64,000 nucleotides of DNA from NCBI GenBank assembly GCA_019914945.1, contig CM034113.1, positions 620,001 to 684,000 on the forward strand, written 5' to 3'. The stretch is from Typha latifolia. Its lineage: Eukaryota; Streptophyta; Magnoliopsida; Poales; Typhaceae. Of the stretch, positions 49,265 through 60,384 are shown piece by piece. The translations under genes and the position numbers were made by a program. Under the pieces are notes generated by a model that did no database searches, had not been told where the DNA came from, and worked only from the letters and a program-made list of their open reading frames with translations. Each line of letters starts with the position of its first letter. Position 1 is the first letter of the stretch.

Positions 49265-50325
49265 TACTATATGTATATTGTACCCGCATCCGTAAGTAAT
49301 TTTCACTTTCACCCATCATTTTTTTAATCTACAATTTGACCCCCTTAATTGTTCAGAATTATTAAGTAGGTCCTTCCATTGGTGTATTATCGGTACTTCT
49401 TATATAAACACTTTGTAAAAATAATCCTTTGAACTATCCATAGAATCACATTGATCTCCTATCATAGTTTGTAACTATTGGTACTCAATAAATTTCTATC
49501 GATTTTAAGTAGAATAATCACACACCAGTACGCCAGCCCTAGCAACTTCTTACTCTGCTAGGGTTTTAGGGTTTTCTTCTCCCCTCTAGCCAAGAGTCTT
49601 CCTCATTGCTGTTGGTGGTTTCTCTCCCTCTGTCTTTTCTTTGCTTAGTGGCTAGGAGAGAGTAGAGGCTTTTCTCCATCAGGACCATCACCCATGAAGA
49701 TTTATTCTCCATTTATTTCTCTTTTGCTCTCCTCCTACCTTTTCTTCTTCTTTCTCGTCATCTCGTTGTCACTAGTTGTCTCCTGTTGACTTTGACTAGA
49801 TCCGCTCTTTAATCTCCATGCTCGTCGCCATCACTTCTTGCTGTTGTTTTCCCCATCGTTCGTCTCCCCCGTTCGACCATTTGCCACCGCCTCATCTTCT
49901 TATTTCAGTGGTATTTATTACGGGTGGTGATATCTTAGAACCTCATTTTAACTCTCCACTGTTAACGTCATACTGTGTAATAGTTGAATGTTTGTGGGTT
50001 TAGATGTGATGTATCATTTTGTATTATTTCTCGCTTTCCCTCAAATCGCCATTTCCTTCTTTTACTTTTGTTTTTTTTGTTTTTTTTTCCTTAGATCCCG
50101 TTACAATATTTTAGAGTGCTAAGTTTAGGGCTTATGCTCATAGTTGTCACTCTCCCTCCCCTTTCCTTGTAATAATTGTTTAAAGCTTAATGAATTATTC
50201 CCGAGAAGAATGTTCAGACTGGGCTGATGATTTTGAAAAGGTCAGGGGGCCAAGTTGTAGAAAGCAAAAAGAGGGAGTGAAATTGAAAATAACTGATAGT
50301 TGAGGGGTCAAAATATAATTATCCC
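49265..50325. mobile_element. TIR element (Mutator-like candidate) in the ZNF511-LSM6 intergenic region
   Basis: The left part (tatattgtaccc, 'aattttcactttcaccca', 'ctacaatttgacccccttaa') and the inverted right part ('tatattttgacccct', 'ttttcaatttcactccc', 'ctacaacttggccccctgac') match over about 80 bp. The interior at 49.53-49.98 kb is CT-rich and contains gene-like but frameless stretches ('ctagggttttagggttttct'). No transposase is visible. The exact ends and target duplication could not be fixed by eye. The layout resembles the element at 31.2 kb. Confidence 0.5.
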
Positions 50326-50358
50326 CAAAATATATTGAGCCTTCTTTTTTCACTCTCC

Positions 50359-50438
50359 GGCCCATGGGTCTGATCAACTGGGCCAGTTCACTTGTGCTCC
50401 AACCCAAATGCAACACATGTTTAAATTGTTACGGCCCA
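50359..50438 (+). promoter_or_regulatory. Three site II (GGCCCA/TGGGCC) motifs upstream of LSM6
   Basis: GGCCCA is at 50359-50364 and 50433-50438, and TGGGCC at 50379-50384, all within 125 bp of the LSM6 ATG. Site II elements are bound by TCP factors and are common in plant promoters for translation and RNA-processing genes, which suits an LSm protein. Use here is inferred from position. Confidence 0.5.
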
Positions 50439-50443
50439 AGGAA

Positions 50444-50448
<5 letters not shown>

Positions 50449-50483
<35 letters not shown>
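50449..50483 (+). repeat. (GA)n microsatellite abutting the LSM6 start codon
   Basis: About 17 GA units run directly into the ATG (agagATGAGC), so the leader next to the start codon is pure GA. Length changes would alter only the 5' leader. Confidence 0.95.
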
Positions 50484-50486
<3 letters not shown>

Positions 50487-52203
50487 GCACTGGCGGTGGA
50501 GAGAAGGGCGGGGGAGGCGGAGGTGGTGGTGGTGGCTCCGTCAAGACGCCAGCGGACTTCCTTAAGTCGATCAGGGGCCGGCCCGTCGTCGTCAAACTCA
50601 ACTCCGGGGTCGATTACAGAGGTGGGTTTCTAATCCTCCCAGCTGTACTCTTTCTAGGGTTTCTCATAGTACTTAGCTACCGTTTCGATCGAAATACCAC
50701 ACTTTTGTTCTGTAGTTGGAGTTCGCTGGTCTTTGTTTATGCGTTTGCTCGACGTTGTTGTTGTTTCTATTCCTTTGAAAAGTCTTGATTCTGGTGTGGA
50801 ATTTATGGTAAGCTGGGACTAGAAAGATGTGTTTCGATAGAAAGGTGCAATTTTTGTGTGGGATCTGAACCTGCGAACGTCTTTGGCCATGTCAACTAGG
50901 TCAAGACGTAGTGATTTTAAGCGATAAAATAGAAAGAAGATATATTGGTTGCTGTCGGATGATCAAACCTTCTCACCAAACAGATTGCTATGTCTGAAGA
51001 GCCAATCCCGAATTGCTATGTTTACATTCCAGTAATTTACTTGTCAGTTCCTTTCTCACAAGCCAGAAAGAAGTCGGAACCAATTGTTTGCATAGTGGTG
51101 CCCTGGGAGATGAAGTGGAGTGAGAAACAAGTGTTGCGAGCAATGTATAGTACCTTTTACAAGTGCTCCTCTTCATTAGCTAGGAGTAGAGAGGAAGAGA
51201 AGTTGTAGAGAGAATATGACTATGCATTTACCTTGTATAGTGTCGTAGCAACTCAGATTGGATTTGCATTAGTGACTTTTAAGTAGAGTCATGTTTGGAT
51301 TGAAATTCTCTTGGCCCTATACGTTTCAGGGTTTAGGGTTTAGGGAACAGACAATGTAACATGTTTCTTGAATGCCAAGAGTTGTGGAAACATATTATGT
51401 GTGCTAATATGAAGGAATTTTTGTTAGACCTTCAACAAAGTGCCTAGACAAACTCTATTTTAACTCTTTTTGGATTATAATTGATGCCTTCAACAAAGCT
51501 GTTTTTGCTAGTTACTTATCTGTTGCTTTAATCTGTTAGTACCTTTAGTCTTTTCCTTTGTTAAATATATATTGGCTGTCCTTTCGACCACAGATCATTT
51601 ATTGAATATTTTACTTTTCTGTTGTTGCATGGCTCGAAATTACTAAAATATCTGGCAACTCCAGATCAAAATACCATGTCATCTGTGATTGTTTGTTATG
51701 CCAAAATTTCCTCTCTCTGTTTGTTGGTCAAACAAGTTCCCACCATATTCCCTATAACGAAAATAAGGAGCTCCATTCCTAATTACAGTTGTACTGTTCC
51801 AACCTTCTCTATCTACTAACCAACTTTTCTACCTGCTAATGAACTTGAGGAGTTGCAATCTTAGTAATGCCATATCTTCTGTAAGCAGTTACTTCTACAG
51901 TTTCAGCGTTGTTTGCAAAATGACCTCGATGTTTATCATACAAGCACTTCGTGCAGGTATTCTTGCTTGTTTGGATGGATATATGAACATTGCAATGGAG
52001 CAAACCGAGGAGTATGTGAATGGTCAGCTGAAAAACAAATATGGGGATGCGTTTATTAGAGGAAACAATGGTAATCTTGAATACCACTTCAGGAGTGTTC
52101 CTTTTTTTCTTCTGTTTTAGCGGTGTATTCTAATGTTTACTCTCCTATGCGTGCAGTTCTCTACATCAGCACATCGAAACAAACTCTTGCTGAAGGTGCA
52201 TGA
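50483..52203 (+). CDS. LSM6: LSM6, U6 snRNA-associated Sm-like protein
   Basis: LSm6 is a subunit of two heptameric rings: nuclear LSm2-8, which binds the 3' end of U6 snRNA for splicing, and cytoplasmic LSm1-7, which promotes mRNA decapping. Three exons: 50483-50621, 51957-52070 and 52157-52203, giving 99 residues. The Sm fold spans residues 20-99: TPADFLKSIRGRPVVVKLNS (Sm1 start), GVDYRGILACLDGYMNIAME (Sm1 Asp/Asn positions), EEYVNGQLKNKYGDAFIRGN and NVLYISTSKQTLAEGA (Sm2). The N-terminal 18 residues (MSTGGGEKGGGG...) hold a ten-Gly run, longer than I expect for plant LSM6. All junctions are GT-AG and keep the highly conserved protein intact, so the call is firm. Confidence 0.97.
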
Positions 52204-55200
52204 GAGTGTTGCTTTGCAATCTTAACCTGCTTACCTACTTTGTATTGATAAAAATAGGAGTCAATTATTATTTTTTATAGCTGTTATTTGATAAAATGAC
52301 CCTACCAGATCTTTGTTCCATGACTTAATGTTCAACCAGTCTTTTGGAATTTTGTGTTTGTGTGGTGATATATCAACTGCAAGTACTTTTTTTCTTTCAC
52401 TTGAAGTTGCCTTCCAATATATATCTGATAGGTTCTGAAATTCTCATTGGACTATCTGAAATATAAGATGGAGGAATTTCCTTCAAAATAAATTCACGTG
52501 TTTGATTTAACTGATGTGTTCTATGTTGGGTAAATGGTCAGTTCAACTTGCGAAGTAGCTATCCATGTTGGGCATTTTATTGTTCTCAGTTTTAGCCTTC
52601 TGAAGTGATGATTTCTTGGATAAGAAAGGATAAAGAGAGATCAGAAGGCCAACACTTGTGGTCTAGCTTGGTCTTGTTGGATGAGGATAGACTTCCAATC
52701 ATCCAAAACTGAAGTTTTGCCAGACTCTCAACCATATGTTCCATCTGAAGCAAGCGAGGATTTGGATCAATAGAAATCCTGACATTCGGGATTATCTATG
52801 AACCGCTCATGGTCCCAGAACAACCATGCAGTTGGACCCACTAGCATTGTCATTTATTGAAAATGAACCATAATGTCAATTTCTTCTTTTTGTTTAATGC
52901 ACTATTTCCATCTATCGTTTGATTCTATTTCTTTCCTTTTTCCATAAAAAAATATTGTTCGATTATATTTGATTATGCTGGTCTTGCAGAGGTAACTTTT
53001 GCAGGTATTTTTGAGTTTTCCTAACATATCTGATTCAGTGCAAGTGATTAAGGTCATTTGTAAGAGGTGAAACCTCATGTCTGGTTAACTGTTATTCATG
53101 TGTAGTTTGGTATGGTTCAGCATCATATAAACCAATCTAGCCTAACTGTTTCAGCACAAGTTTTTGCCCACGAAGTTTGTAAAAATCTCCATTAGTTAGT
53201 GATGGATGGTGTTTATTTTGCTAGCACCAAGGAGAAAATTGGTTTCACTGCAAATTAGGTACTCGTGTAAAGAGAATGTGATATCGGTAATTGAAAGGAG
53301 TTTAACTTTCTCCAATGGTGATTTGGAGTTCTTTTGATGCTCTGATATGCCCAGTTAAAATATTTGGCAACAATATCTGGAGGTAAGACCGCTGGTATGC
53401 TAGTTTTGCATCTACCAAATTCCAGTGCACATCCCTTGTGAAAACAGGAAGAATGTGGTAGTAATGGCTCATTGTGGCTCATAGTAAAAAAATCAACAAA
53501 TAAAGAGACAGGTGATTACTTAAAAATCAAATTAGATCAATATTTAAAATTTTTCTCATTACTACCATCTTGTTAAGGCATATATAAACATGTTCCATGA
53601 GTAAAGGAACAACATAAATTATGAAACTTCCTTGCAACAATTCAAAATTAAGGTCAAATAAAGATTTAACAATTCAAATGTCCACACCAAAGAATAAATA
53701 CTTTTGGTGCTGGATCTTTGCATCAAAATTGACATTTCTAACCAAACCTTCCAAATGTGTATACCTCCCAGCACAGCAGGAACGGAAGTATGGAACCCTA
53801 GGCTCAATTGCTGGGAGAAATTTGGCGTATAGGTCTAACCAATTCAACTGCTGACTTGCATGACAGTATCATCTCCGATTGCATCTGCAAGTGTGAGATC
53901 TCCCTTTCTTTGCACAGAAGAAGAGCTAATTAAGTTAATGAAAACTTCTCAGTTCAGACATATTAGACATGAGCACAAATATGGTAGCAGTAACTTGCAA
54001 TTATTTATTTACAGAACATAGTTTTTTTTTTTTTGCTTTCAGTGTGATGTTATGTTTCTATTATGTTCCAATTATCATTTCAGACCTATTAATGCTACAA
54101 CCATAGTATATTAAAATTACTTTCTTGTTTGCATTTTGAACTTACTATATGCTTAAGCAAGCTGGACCAATTTCTTCAAAAGTTTAGCTTCTCTGACTAC
54201 TTTCACCTGCTGTATAACATGTTTAATATAGGCTTCTAGAGTAAGTTCCTCAACTGTTGGTTGTCTGGATCTTACCTGTGATGCTAATTACTACTTTATA
54301 TCTCCATATTTAGGATTTGTAACATGATCTTCTTTTATTGCTTGATCATAAAATGCTTTATGTGCTGCTTGAAAGAAAGTTGCATTCCTAATCATGAAGG
54401 TGTCAGAAGTATCAAAAAAGAAAAGTATCAAGAAATTCTTGAGGTATGGACTTATTCCAACTCAAAGGCTCCATCAGAAGTTTATGAAAACTTCACTAAA
54501 TATTAGTTACCATGCCATATTTGGATTAAAATTGTCACTGGAGCCTTGCTATTAAAACTTTTATTTACCTTGGATAGTTTCGCTTGAATTCGATATGCAT
54601 TCCATCATAATCAATCATACATGATTAAAATCTCTTTTCCCATGTTCGGTCTGTAGCAAAGCCTTGTTATGTCGAAAATAGAAACTTGTACCAGAGGTTG
54701 ACAGATCACTTTATTTTAGTTCTCCTACTGCTTATTAAAAGTAATAAGACATTTTCTAACTGATCTTTTAGCATCTAGTTTTTGGAGTATAGAAACTGAC
54801 ACAGGACATTTAGTGCCTTATTATTCATCTTAGTGGAGTTTATCAATTCATATATTGACCCTGAAAGATACTACTCTCATGTATCATAATTTTCATTTCC
54901 TTTGGCAACTTTAAGCTAAACTTCATAGGCTTCAAAAAGATTCCCATATTAAGTTCATTTGCATCTTCAGCTCTTAGGTAAATCTTACAAACTCCACTAA
55001 GACTATTTGATCACAGGAGAAAAAAGAAGAGCACTTTGATGTACCCCTAATTCAAGAAGACCAAGTTCTTTCTTGTTCAAGATTGCATATTAGTAATCAT
55101 CTATCTCCATGTTCTCTTATTCTCATACTTGACATAATGTTGGTACAATAAGAGGAAGCTTCTTTCAGTTTTTATTAGTAGTAGTAATGTCGGTAAAAGA

Positions 55201-55447
55201 TCTCAAAACTAAAATAAACAACTAGTAGTTCAAAACAAACAAAAGCAACAGTAAGTAGGAACTAAAGTTAAATTGAGCATAATGGCATGAATATGAGAGA
55301 TTGAGAGGGAAACTCAAAAGTTCTATAAAGTTAAAATGTGCATCATAATAAAGAGATATACACATGCATTGCAGAAGAAGAAGAAGAAGAAGAAGAAAAA
55401 AGCATTGAAATGGATATCTGATCACATTCATCTTTCTCTTTTGTTCA
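52204..55447. other. Intergenic stretch between the convergent LSM6 and NF-YC genes
   Basis: I found no confident gene. Short minus-strand frames at 53.25-53.48 and 53.62-53.81 kb share a loose TSIPAVL/TSVPAVL motif but resemble no family I know. An (AAG)n tract at about 55376-55397 lies just past the NF-YC stop codon, probably in its 3' UTR. Confidence 0.4.
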
Positions 55448-56128
55448 CTAAGAAGAACCTGGAGGAGGAGGAGGAGCATAGCCCTGGCCATCCAAGTTCT
55501 GACCGCCGCCAAACGCACAGCCGCCGTCTTCTGCTGGATTCTGCTGCCACATTGGCTGCCACGCGTGCGGCTGACGGTGGACATACAAGGACGGATCGAT
55601 ACCGGGCACCGCCGGCTGCCCTATCATCATCCCTGTTCCTGGCTGGCCCATTGGAGGATAGTAGTATGGTATCCCTGCAGCGGCGGTAGCGGTAGCAGGG
55701 GCAGCAGCACCCCCTACCGCTGCAACTAGTCCCAGTCCGTCCTCCTTGATCTCGTCCCTCGGGACTATGTCGACGAGGAAGTCGAAGATATCGGTCCTGG
55801 TGATCGCGGCGGCAATGTCATTCTTCTGCAGAGTGCGGCGCTTGTTCTCCTCGGCGTGCAGCCACGAGCGGATGGTGAGCTCCAGGATGAAGAGCTCGCA
55901 GGCTTTGGCGAAGAGGATGGGGGCCTCCGCCGAGATCATGCGCACGTCCTCGTCGGCCTTCATGATCTTCTTGATCCGCGCCAGCGGCAGCTGGTGGTTC
56001 TTGAAGTCCGTGGCGTGCTCGATCTCCTGCCGCTGGTAGTTCCAGAACACCTGCAGCTGCTGGTGCTGCTGCTGCAGAAGGTGGTGGAATGGCGCTTGTG
56101 GATATGGATGTGGCGGCTGGTTCTCCAT
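55448..56128 (-). CDS. NF-YC: NF-YC (HAP5) subunit of nuclear factor Y
   Basis: NF-YC pairs with NF-YB through histone folds, and the dimer joins NF-YA or CONSTANS-type proteins at CCAAT or CORE promoter sites; plant NF-YCs act in flowering, light and ABA responses. The coding region is one exon of 226 residues starting at [14 protein letters not shown] two codons earlier extends the frame but is not the start. Residues 10-30 are Gln/His-rich. The histone-fold core is at about 46-126: [80 protein letters not shown]. The tail is Ala, Pro, Gly and Met-rich ([18 protein letters not shown]) and ends PPPPPGSS. An acceptor-like 'taagtacag' 13 bases upstream of the ATG suggests a 5' UTR intron, common in plant NF-YC genes. 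Confidence 0.96.
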   Translation of the reverse strand: MENQPPHPYPQAPFHHLLQQQHQQLQVFWNYQRQEIEHATDFKNHQLPLARIKKIMKADEDVRMISAEAPILFAKACELFILELTIRSWLHAEENKRRTLQKNDIAAAITRTDIFDFLVDIVPRDEIKEDGLGLVAAVGGAAAPATATAAAGIPYYYPPMGQPGTGMMIGQPAVPGIDPSLYVHRQPHAWQPMWQQNPAEDGGCAFGGGQNLDGQGYAPPPPPGSS

Positions 56129-57730
56129 CCTCACTCTGTACTTAAATGCAACAAACTCATATTTTCTTCTTCTTAAAAAAAAAAAAGAACTTTTTTTTTC
56201 TTATCGAGAAAAGGTGCCTCTTTTACCTTTAAACTGATAAAGAACCTCTCTTTCTTGGTCTAATTAGGAGACCTGCAAGAGAGAAGAAGGGAGAGGAAGA
56301 GGATATCCCAAGTGGGTCAGCTTCAGTATCTAGTGTCAGAGCAAGGATAAGATGGAGTTAGCAAAAAAAAAACCTTATCTTTGATAACCTCTCTCTCTCT
56401 GCAAGGAGATAAGGCTGCAGGTGCTTATATTCCTCTTCCTTTGCTTAGGTTGGTGAGAAGAAGAAGAAGAAGAAGTTGGAGGGGGCCTATTTTAGATTCA
56501 CCCACTGGAACAGCAGCAGATGAGTGGAGGAAGAGAGGAGATGGTGAAACAGAGGAGGAGAGAAGTGGGGGCAGGACAGTAGATATAATTAAGGAGGAGG
56601 CAAAGAAGAAGAGAGCTAAGGGGGTGAGAATTCCAAGGAGGGGAAGGAATTGGCCGTTAGGGGGCAGAGCAGTGGAGTAAATAAAAAGCTGGATGTCATC
56701 TTCCCCTTCTCTAGTGTTGGTTGGAGATTTTGTTTGTCTCTGCTCAGTGGGAATCTCATTAATTGCTCCAAAGAAAATCTGAGTGTAGGTCAAAGCTACA
56801 CTCACAAATATCCATCACACCTACACAGTGAAAAATACTGAATGATTTAATCTTTCTTTTTATCCAAGATGGTAAGGAATCTGAGCTAATTTTTATGTCA
56901 TTGTCTCTTTCCATTACTGTCATATGAAAGGGAAAGATGTTTGGGGATAAAGAGAGGTCAACTGCACTTAGAGCTTGAGCTTTACTTAGTAATTAGTAGT
57001 GGCATTTTGGAGTATGGAATAAATCTTTTGAATGTTGTCAATAGTAAAAGTCATACTTGAAAAAAGATACTTGCTGAGAGGAAAAAAAAGTAAAATCTAA
57101 GAAAAGATTCTAATGGCTTAGTGTTCTTTGCTGCAAATTGCCCCTTTTAAGACTTTAATCAGAATATTATCTTTTTCGAGATACCATATTATGTACTTCA
57201 AACGATTCAACAGTTTTTTTAAGGTTTAAGATTTAGGGTAACATGTTCGAAAAACGGAAGCGGAAAATTTAATCCAATGTTTTTTTTTGTGGTATCTGTT
57301 TAATTTCTTGGATGAGATGAATATATCCTGATTGTTGCAATTGTCAATTAGTTCAGTTCAGTATTTGCAGCTAACATAGATTGAGACAGTAAAGCAATTG
57401 TTATTATATTTTTTCAAATTTAGCTTGCATTATATAACTTTTTATTTGCTATCAGTAATTTATTATCTGCAATGCAACAAGAGCAACTTATAGTGTAATA
57501 TCATAGCATATATTTCCATGGAAAGATATGTTGAGACAAATTGATCAGTAACTGTGCAAAGAGAATTATCCATTATATTGTTAGATAAGCATTCTCTAAT
57601 GATCCTGACCAAGAAAGAACTAATTCAATGTCCACTTCTGAATTCAATTCATGTACAGTATTGCAAGTGGGACAAAAAACACTTGAAAAAAGTTTAGCTG
57701 CTCACTATTAGATAGTCATCAAACATACCA
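56129..57730. other. NF-YC upstream region and AT-rich intergenic sequence
   Basis: The first 600 bp probably hold the NF-YC 5' UTR, a UTR intron and the promoter: pyrimidine-rich tracts on the gene's strand and acceptor-like sites near 56141 and 56270. Beyond 56.8 kb the sequence is AT-rich with nothing recognisable. Confidence 0.4.
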
Positions 57731-59493
57731 TTGATGTGAATAGAGTTAGCTCGGATCACATCAATGGTATATTGGGTTCAATAGTTGAGTCTATTTATCT
57801 TATCTGTTTTTATAGTTTAGTCAGAGTCTTAGTATATTAAGATTTTATTTAATTAGTTAAATCTAATTCTGCGGCAGTTTTAGAAAAATAATTAAAAGAT
57901 ATTCATCAGACGTTCGAATATTATAAAATCTCTTAGATAAGATCAACAATGTCCTGATCTATAATGTTCATATTCGAAGCTTCCTCAGATTTGGACTCTA
58001 TCCAGGGCGGAAAGAAAAAATATTCCAAAAAAAACAAGGAAGACTGGTTTAGCTAAGTCTATTAGTTTGTTTAGGATTCTTATGTTTTATTCTTTATAAA
58101 TAGGCCCTTATAACCTATATCTTGAGGAAGACATTAATAAAGGATTGATTAGCTTTTGCCCTTACCTAATTTCCCTCTCAACTTGGCCACTGATCTCAAT
58201 ATCGTTCTCCTCACTCTTCGTCAACCAACCTCTTTTGTCGGAACGGTCTCGTCTCGCTTCTAATCTCCCTCATCCGTCAATCCTCTTAGTACCGTAGGGT
58301 AGGCCTACTTCTCCCCCTTCTTATCCTCTAAACTAGCAATCTACCTAATCACCATCACCATTATCAACCATCCACGCTATCTCTATCACAATCTACAAGT
58401 TGACCATACCCACCACCAACTCCACCTTCAGCTTGCCATCCAAATTAGGTCCAGATCTAATTCGAATATGAAAAGGGTATGAATACTAATGACGTAGATA
58501 TGGAAGTTATGAAGATGTTCCAATCACTTCCGTACTTTCTAACATTCGAAGAATACTTAACGAATATTCTTTTTCGACTGTGCAAAAAAGCCTTGATTCT
58601 CGACTGTGCAGAATAGCTCTGATTTGAACGAACTGATTTGGGGCTGACTCAAATCATAAATAGTTCTACACAATCAGGGAAGAATATTCACAAAATGCTC
58701 TCCAAATTATGAAACTAATTGGAATAGCTTCTCCACTTCCCGATCTACGTCTTTGGTATTCAGAACCTTTTCAAATTCAAATTAGATCTAGGTAAATGGT
58801 AAGCCGAAGGTGGAGTTGCTGACAAGTATGGTCAGATTGTAGATTGTGATGGAGATGGCGTGGATGGTTGATGATGGTAGTGGTGATTAGGTAGATTACT
58901 ACTTTAGAGGAAAAGAATGGGGGAGAAGTAGGCTTGGCTTGCCTTATGGGACTAGGGGGTTCGCCGGATGAGAGAAATTAGAAGTTATACGAAACCATTC
59001 CGACATGAAATACGGCTTTGGTTGGTGAAGAGGGAGAAGAGATATGCCGAGGCCAATGGCCAAGTTGGGAGGGGAGATAGACAAGGGGCAAAGTAAATTA
59101 ATCCTTCATTAATGCCTCGACCTATTAATAGAAAATAAAAAATAAAAATTCTAAACAAACTAATAAACTTAGCTAAACTAATCTTTCTTATTCTTTTCGA
59201 AATATATCTTTGTTTTGTCATAGATAGATTCTGAATCCGAGGAAACTTCAAATATGAATGTTCTAGATCATGACATTATTGATCTTATCCAATGGTTTCA
59301 TAATATTCGGACATCTGATGAATATCTTTTGATTATTTTTCTAAAATTATGCAGAGCTAGGTTTAACTAATTAAATAAAATTCTAACATACTAAAACTCT
59401 GATTAAACTATAAAAGTAAATAAAATAAATACACTCAACATATTAAGCCCAATGTTCCCTTAATGTGATCCAAGTTAACCTTTTTCACATCAA
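57731..59493. mobile_element. 1.76-kb imperfect palindrome of inverted LTR-like arms
   Basis: The left arm (57731-58627) and right arm (58649-59493) are inverted copies with about 20 bp between them. Paired blocks: ttgatgtgaa/ttcacatcaa at the ends; 'attaaaagatattcatcaga' against 'tctgatgaatatcttttgat'; 'caccttcagcttgccat' against 'atggtaagccgaaggtg'; gatttga/tcaaatc at the centre. Each arm, read inward, has an LTR-like promoter patch (in the left arm 'ctttataaataggccc', about 58095-58110) followed by a CT-rich leader-like stretch. The arms differ by scattered substitutions and small indels, including a duplicated 'cgactgtgca' in the left arm only. No coding region is present. It looks like two LTR-derived segments joined tail to tail. 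Confidence 0.85.
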
Positions 59494-60384
59494 CAACTCA
59501 CTATCTTTCTAAAAGAAGTTCCAAACCATGGAAGGAGGTTAATTAGCCTTATAAGGTAACTGATAGTTCCAATCAGTAAAATAAAGGATTTAAGCCAGTT
59601 TTTAAGCATCATAGTTGCAAAAAGTCTACAACTTTATATATCCTTTTAGAATCGATGCATGGAGATATTTCCCAATCCAGTGTAGTGCATTGTAAATGTG
59701 GACAAAATAAATACTGGAAAAAAAACTTCTTAAAAAATATTTATGGATTAGCATAACATCACCCTAATAAGATGAGACAAGATGATGGTCCTTTTTCTCT
59801 TCCATTTTGAGATGTGCTTTTGCAAATCCTATGTATTCATTGGCAACAAAAGTATTGAAATATTTGTAATCTAATATACAAGAACAAAATATTTGTTATG
59901 CTTAATATCTTTAGTTTAATCTGTATCTGTCTTAATTCTGCCCTTTATTCAAGTAGTTTTTTCTTTGCCAAATTGCCCGAAGCTTATGCCATTTTCAATC
60001 CAATCGTAGATGTTATGCCTGTCAACTCATTGTTATCTAAATTTTTGTCGATTTACATTAAACTTACAACATATCTGACCCTCTAATTTCAGTGTCATAA
60101 TTGGTGAGTACCCAACAACAAATTAGTAATTACAGTGGTGAAGACGTGTGACAATTGAGAAGATATTGATCCACATCTGATTATAATTTTCAACAAACAG
60201 AACAAATGAGATCTTGTTCAATTCCATCTTTAAAATTTCTCATACACAATTACTATAAGATTTCTAGTTCTCTGCACTTCAAATCACTGAGTTTAAAAAA
60301 GATATATTGGTTGCAAAATCAAGTTCCATACTATAGGCATATACAACTGATCAACATAAAATTTCTCTATGGAAGAAGATCCAA
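59494..60384. other. AT-rich intergenic stretch
   Basis: Right flank of the palindrome and 3' flank of the DUF1499 gene. No gene or repeat is recognised. Confidence 0.45.

Noticed and set aside
53255..53854. Two minus-strand frames sharing TSIPAVL/TSVPAVL
   Set aside because: The similarity is limited to a few residues, with no splice structure or known family.
55448..56134. Longer NF-YC start (GTG at 56134)
   Set aside because: GTG is not a normal start; the ATG two codons later fits the family and lies after a likely UTR splice acceptor.
58985..59251. Minus-strand frame in the palindrome
   Set aside because: It spans the LTR-like promoter and leader; the matching left arm does not keep the frame.
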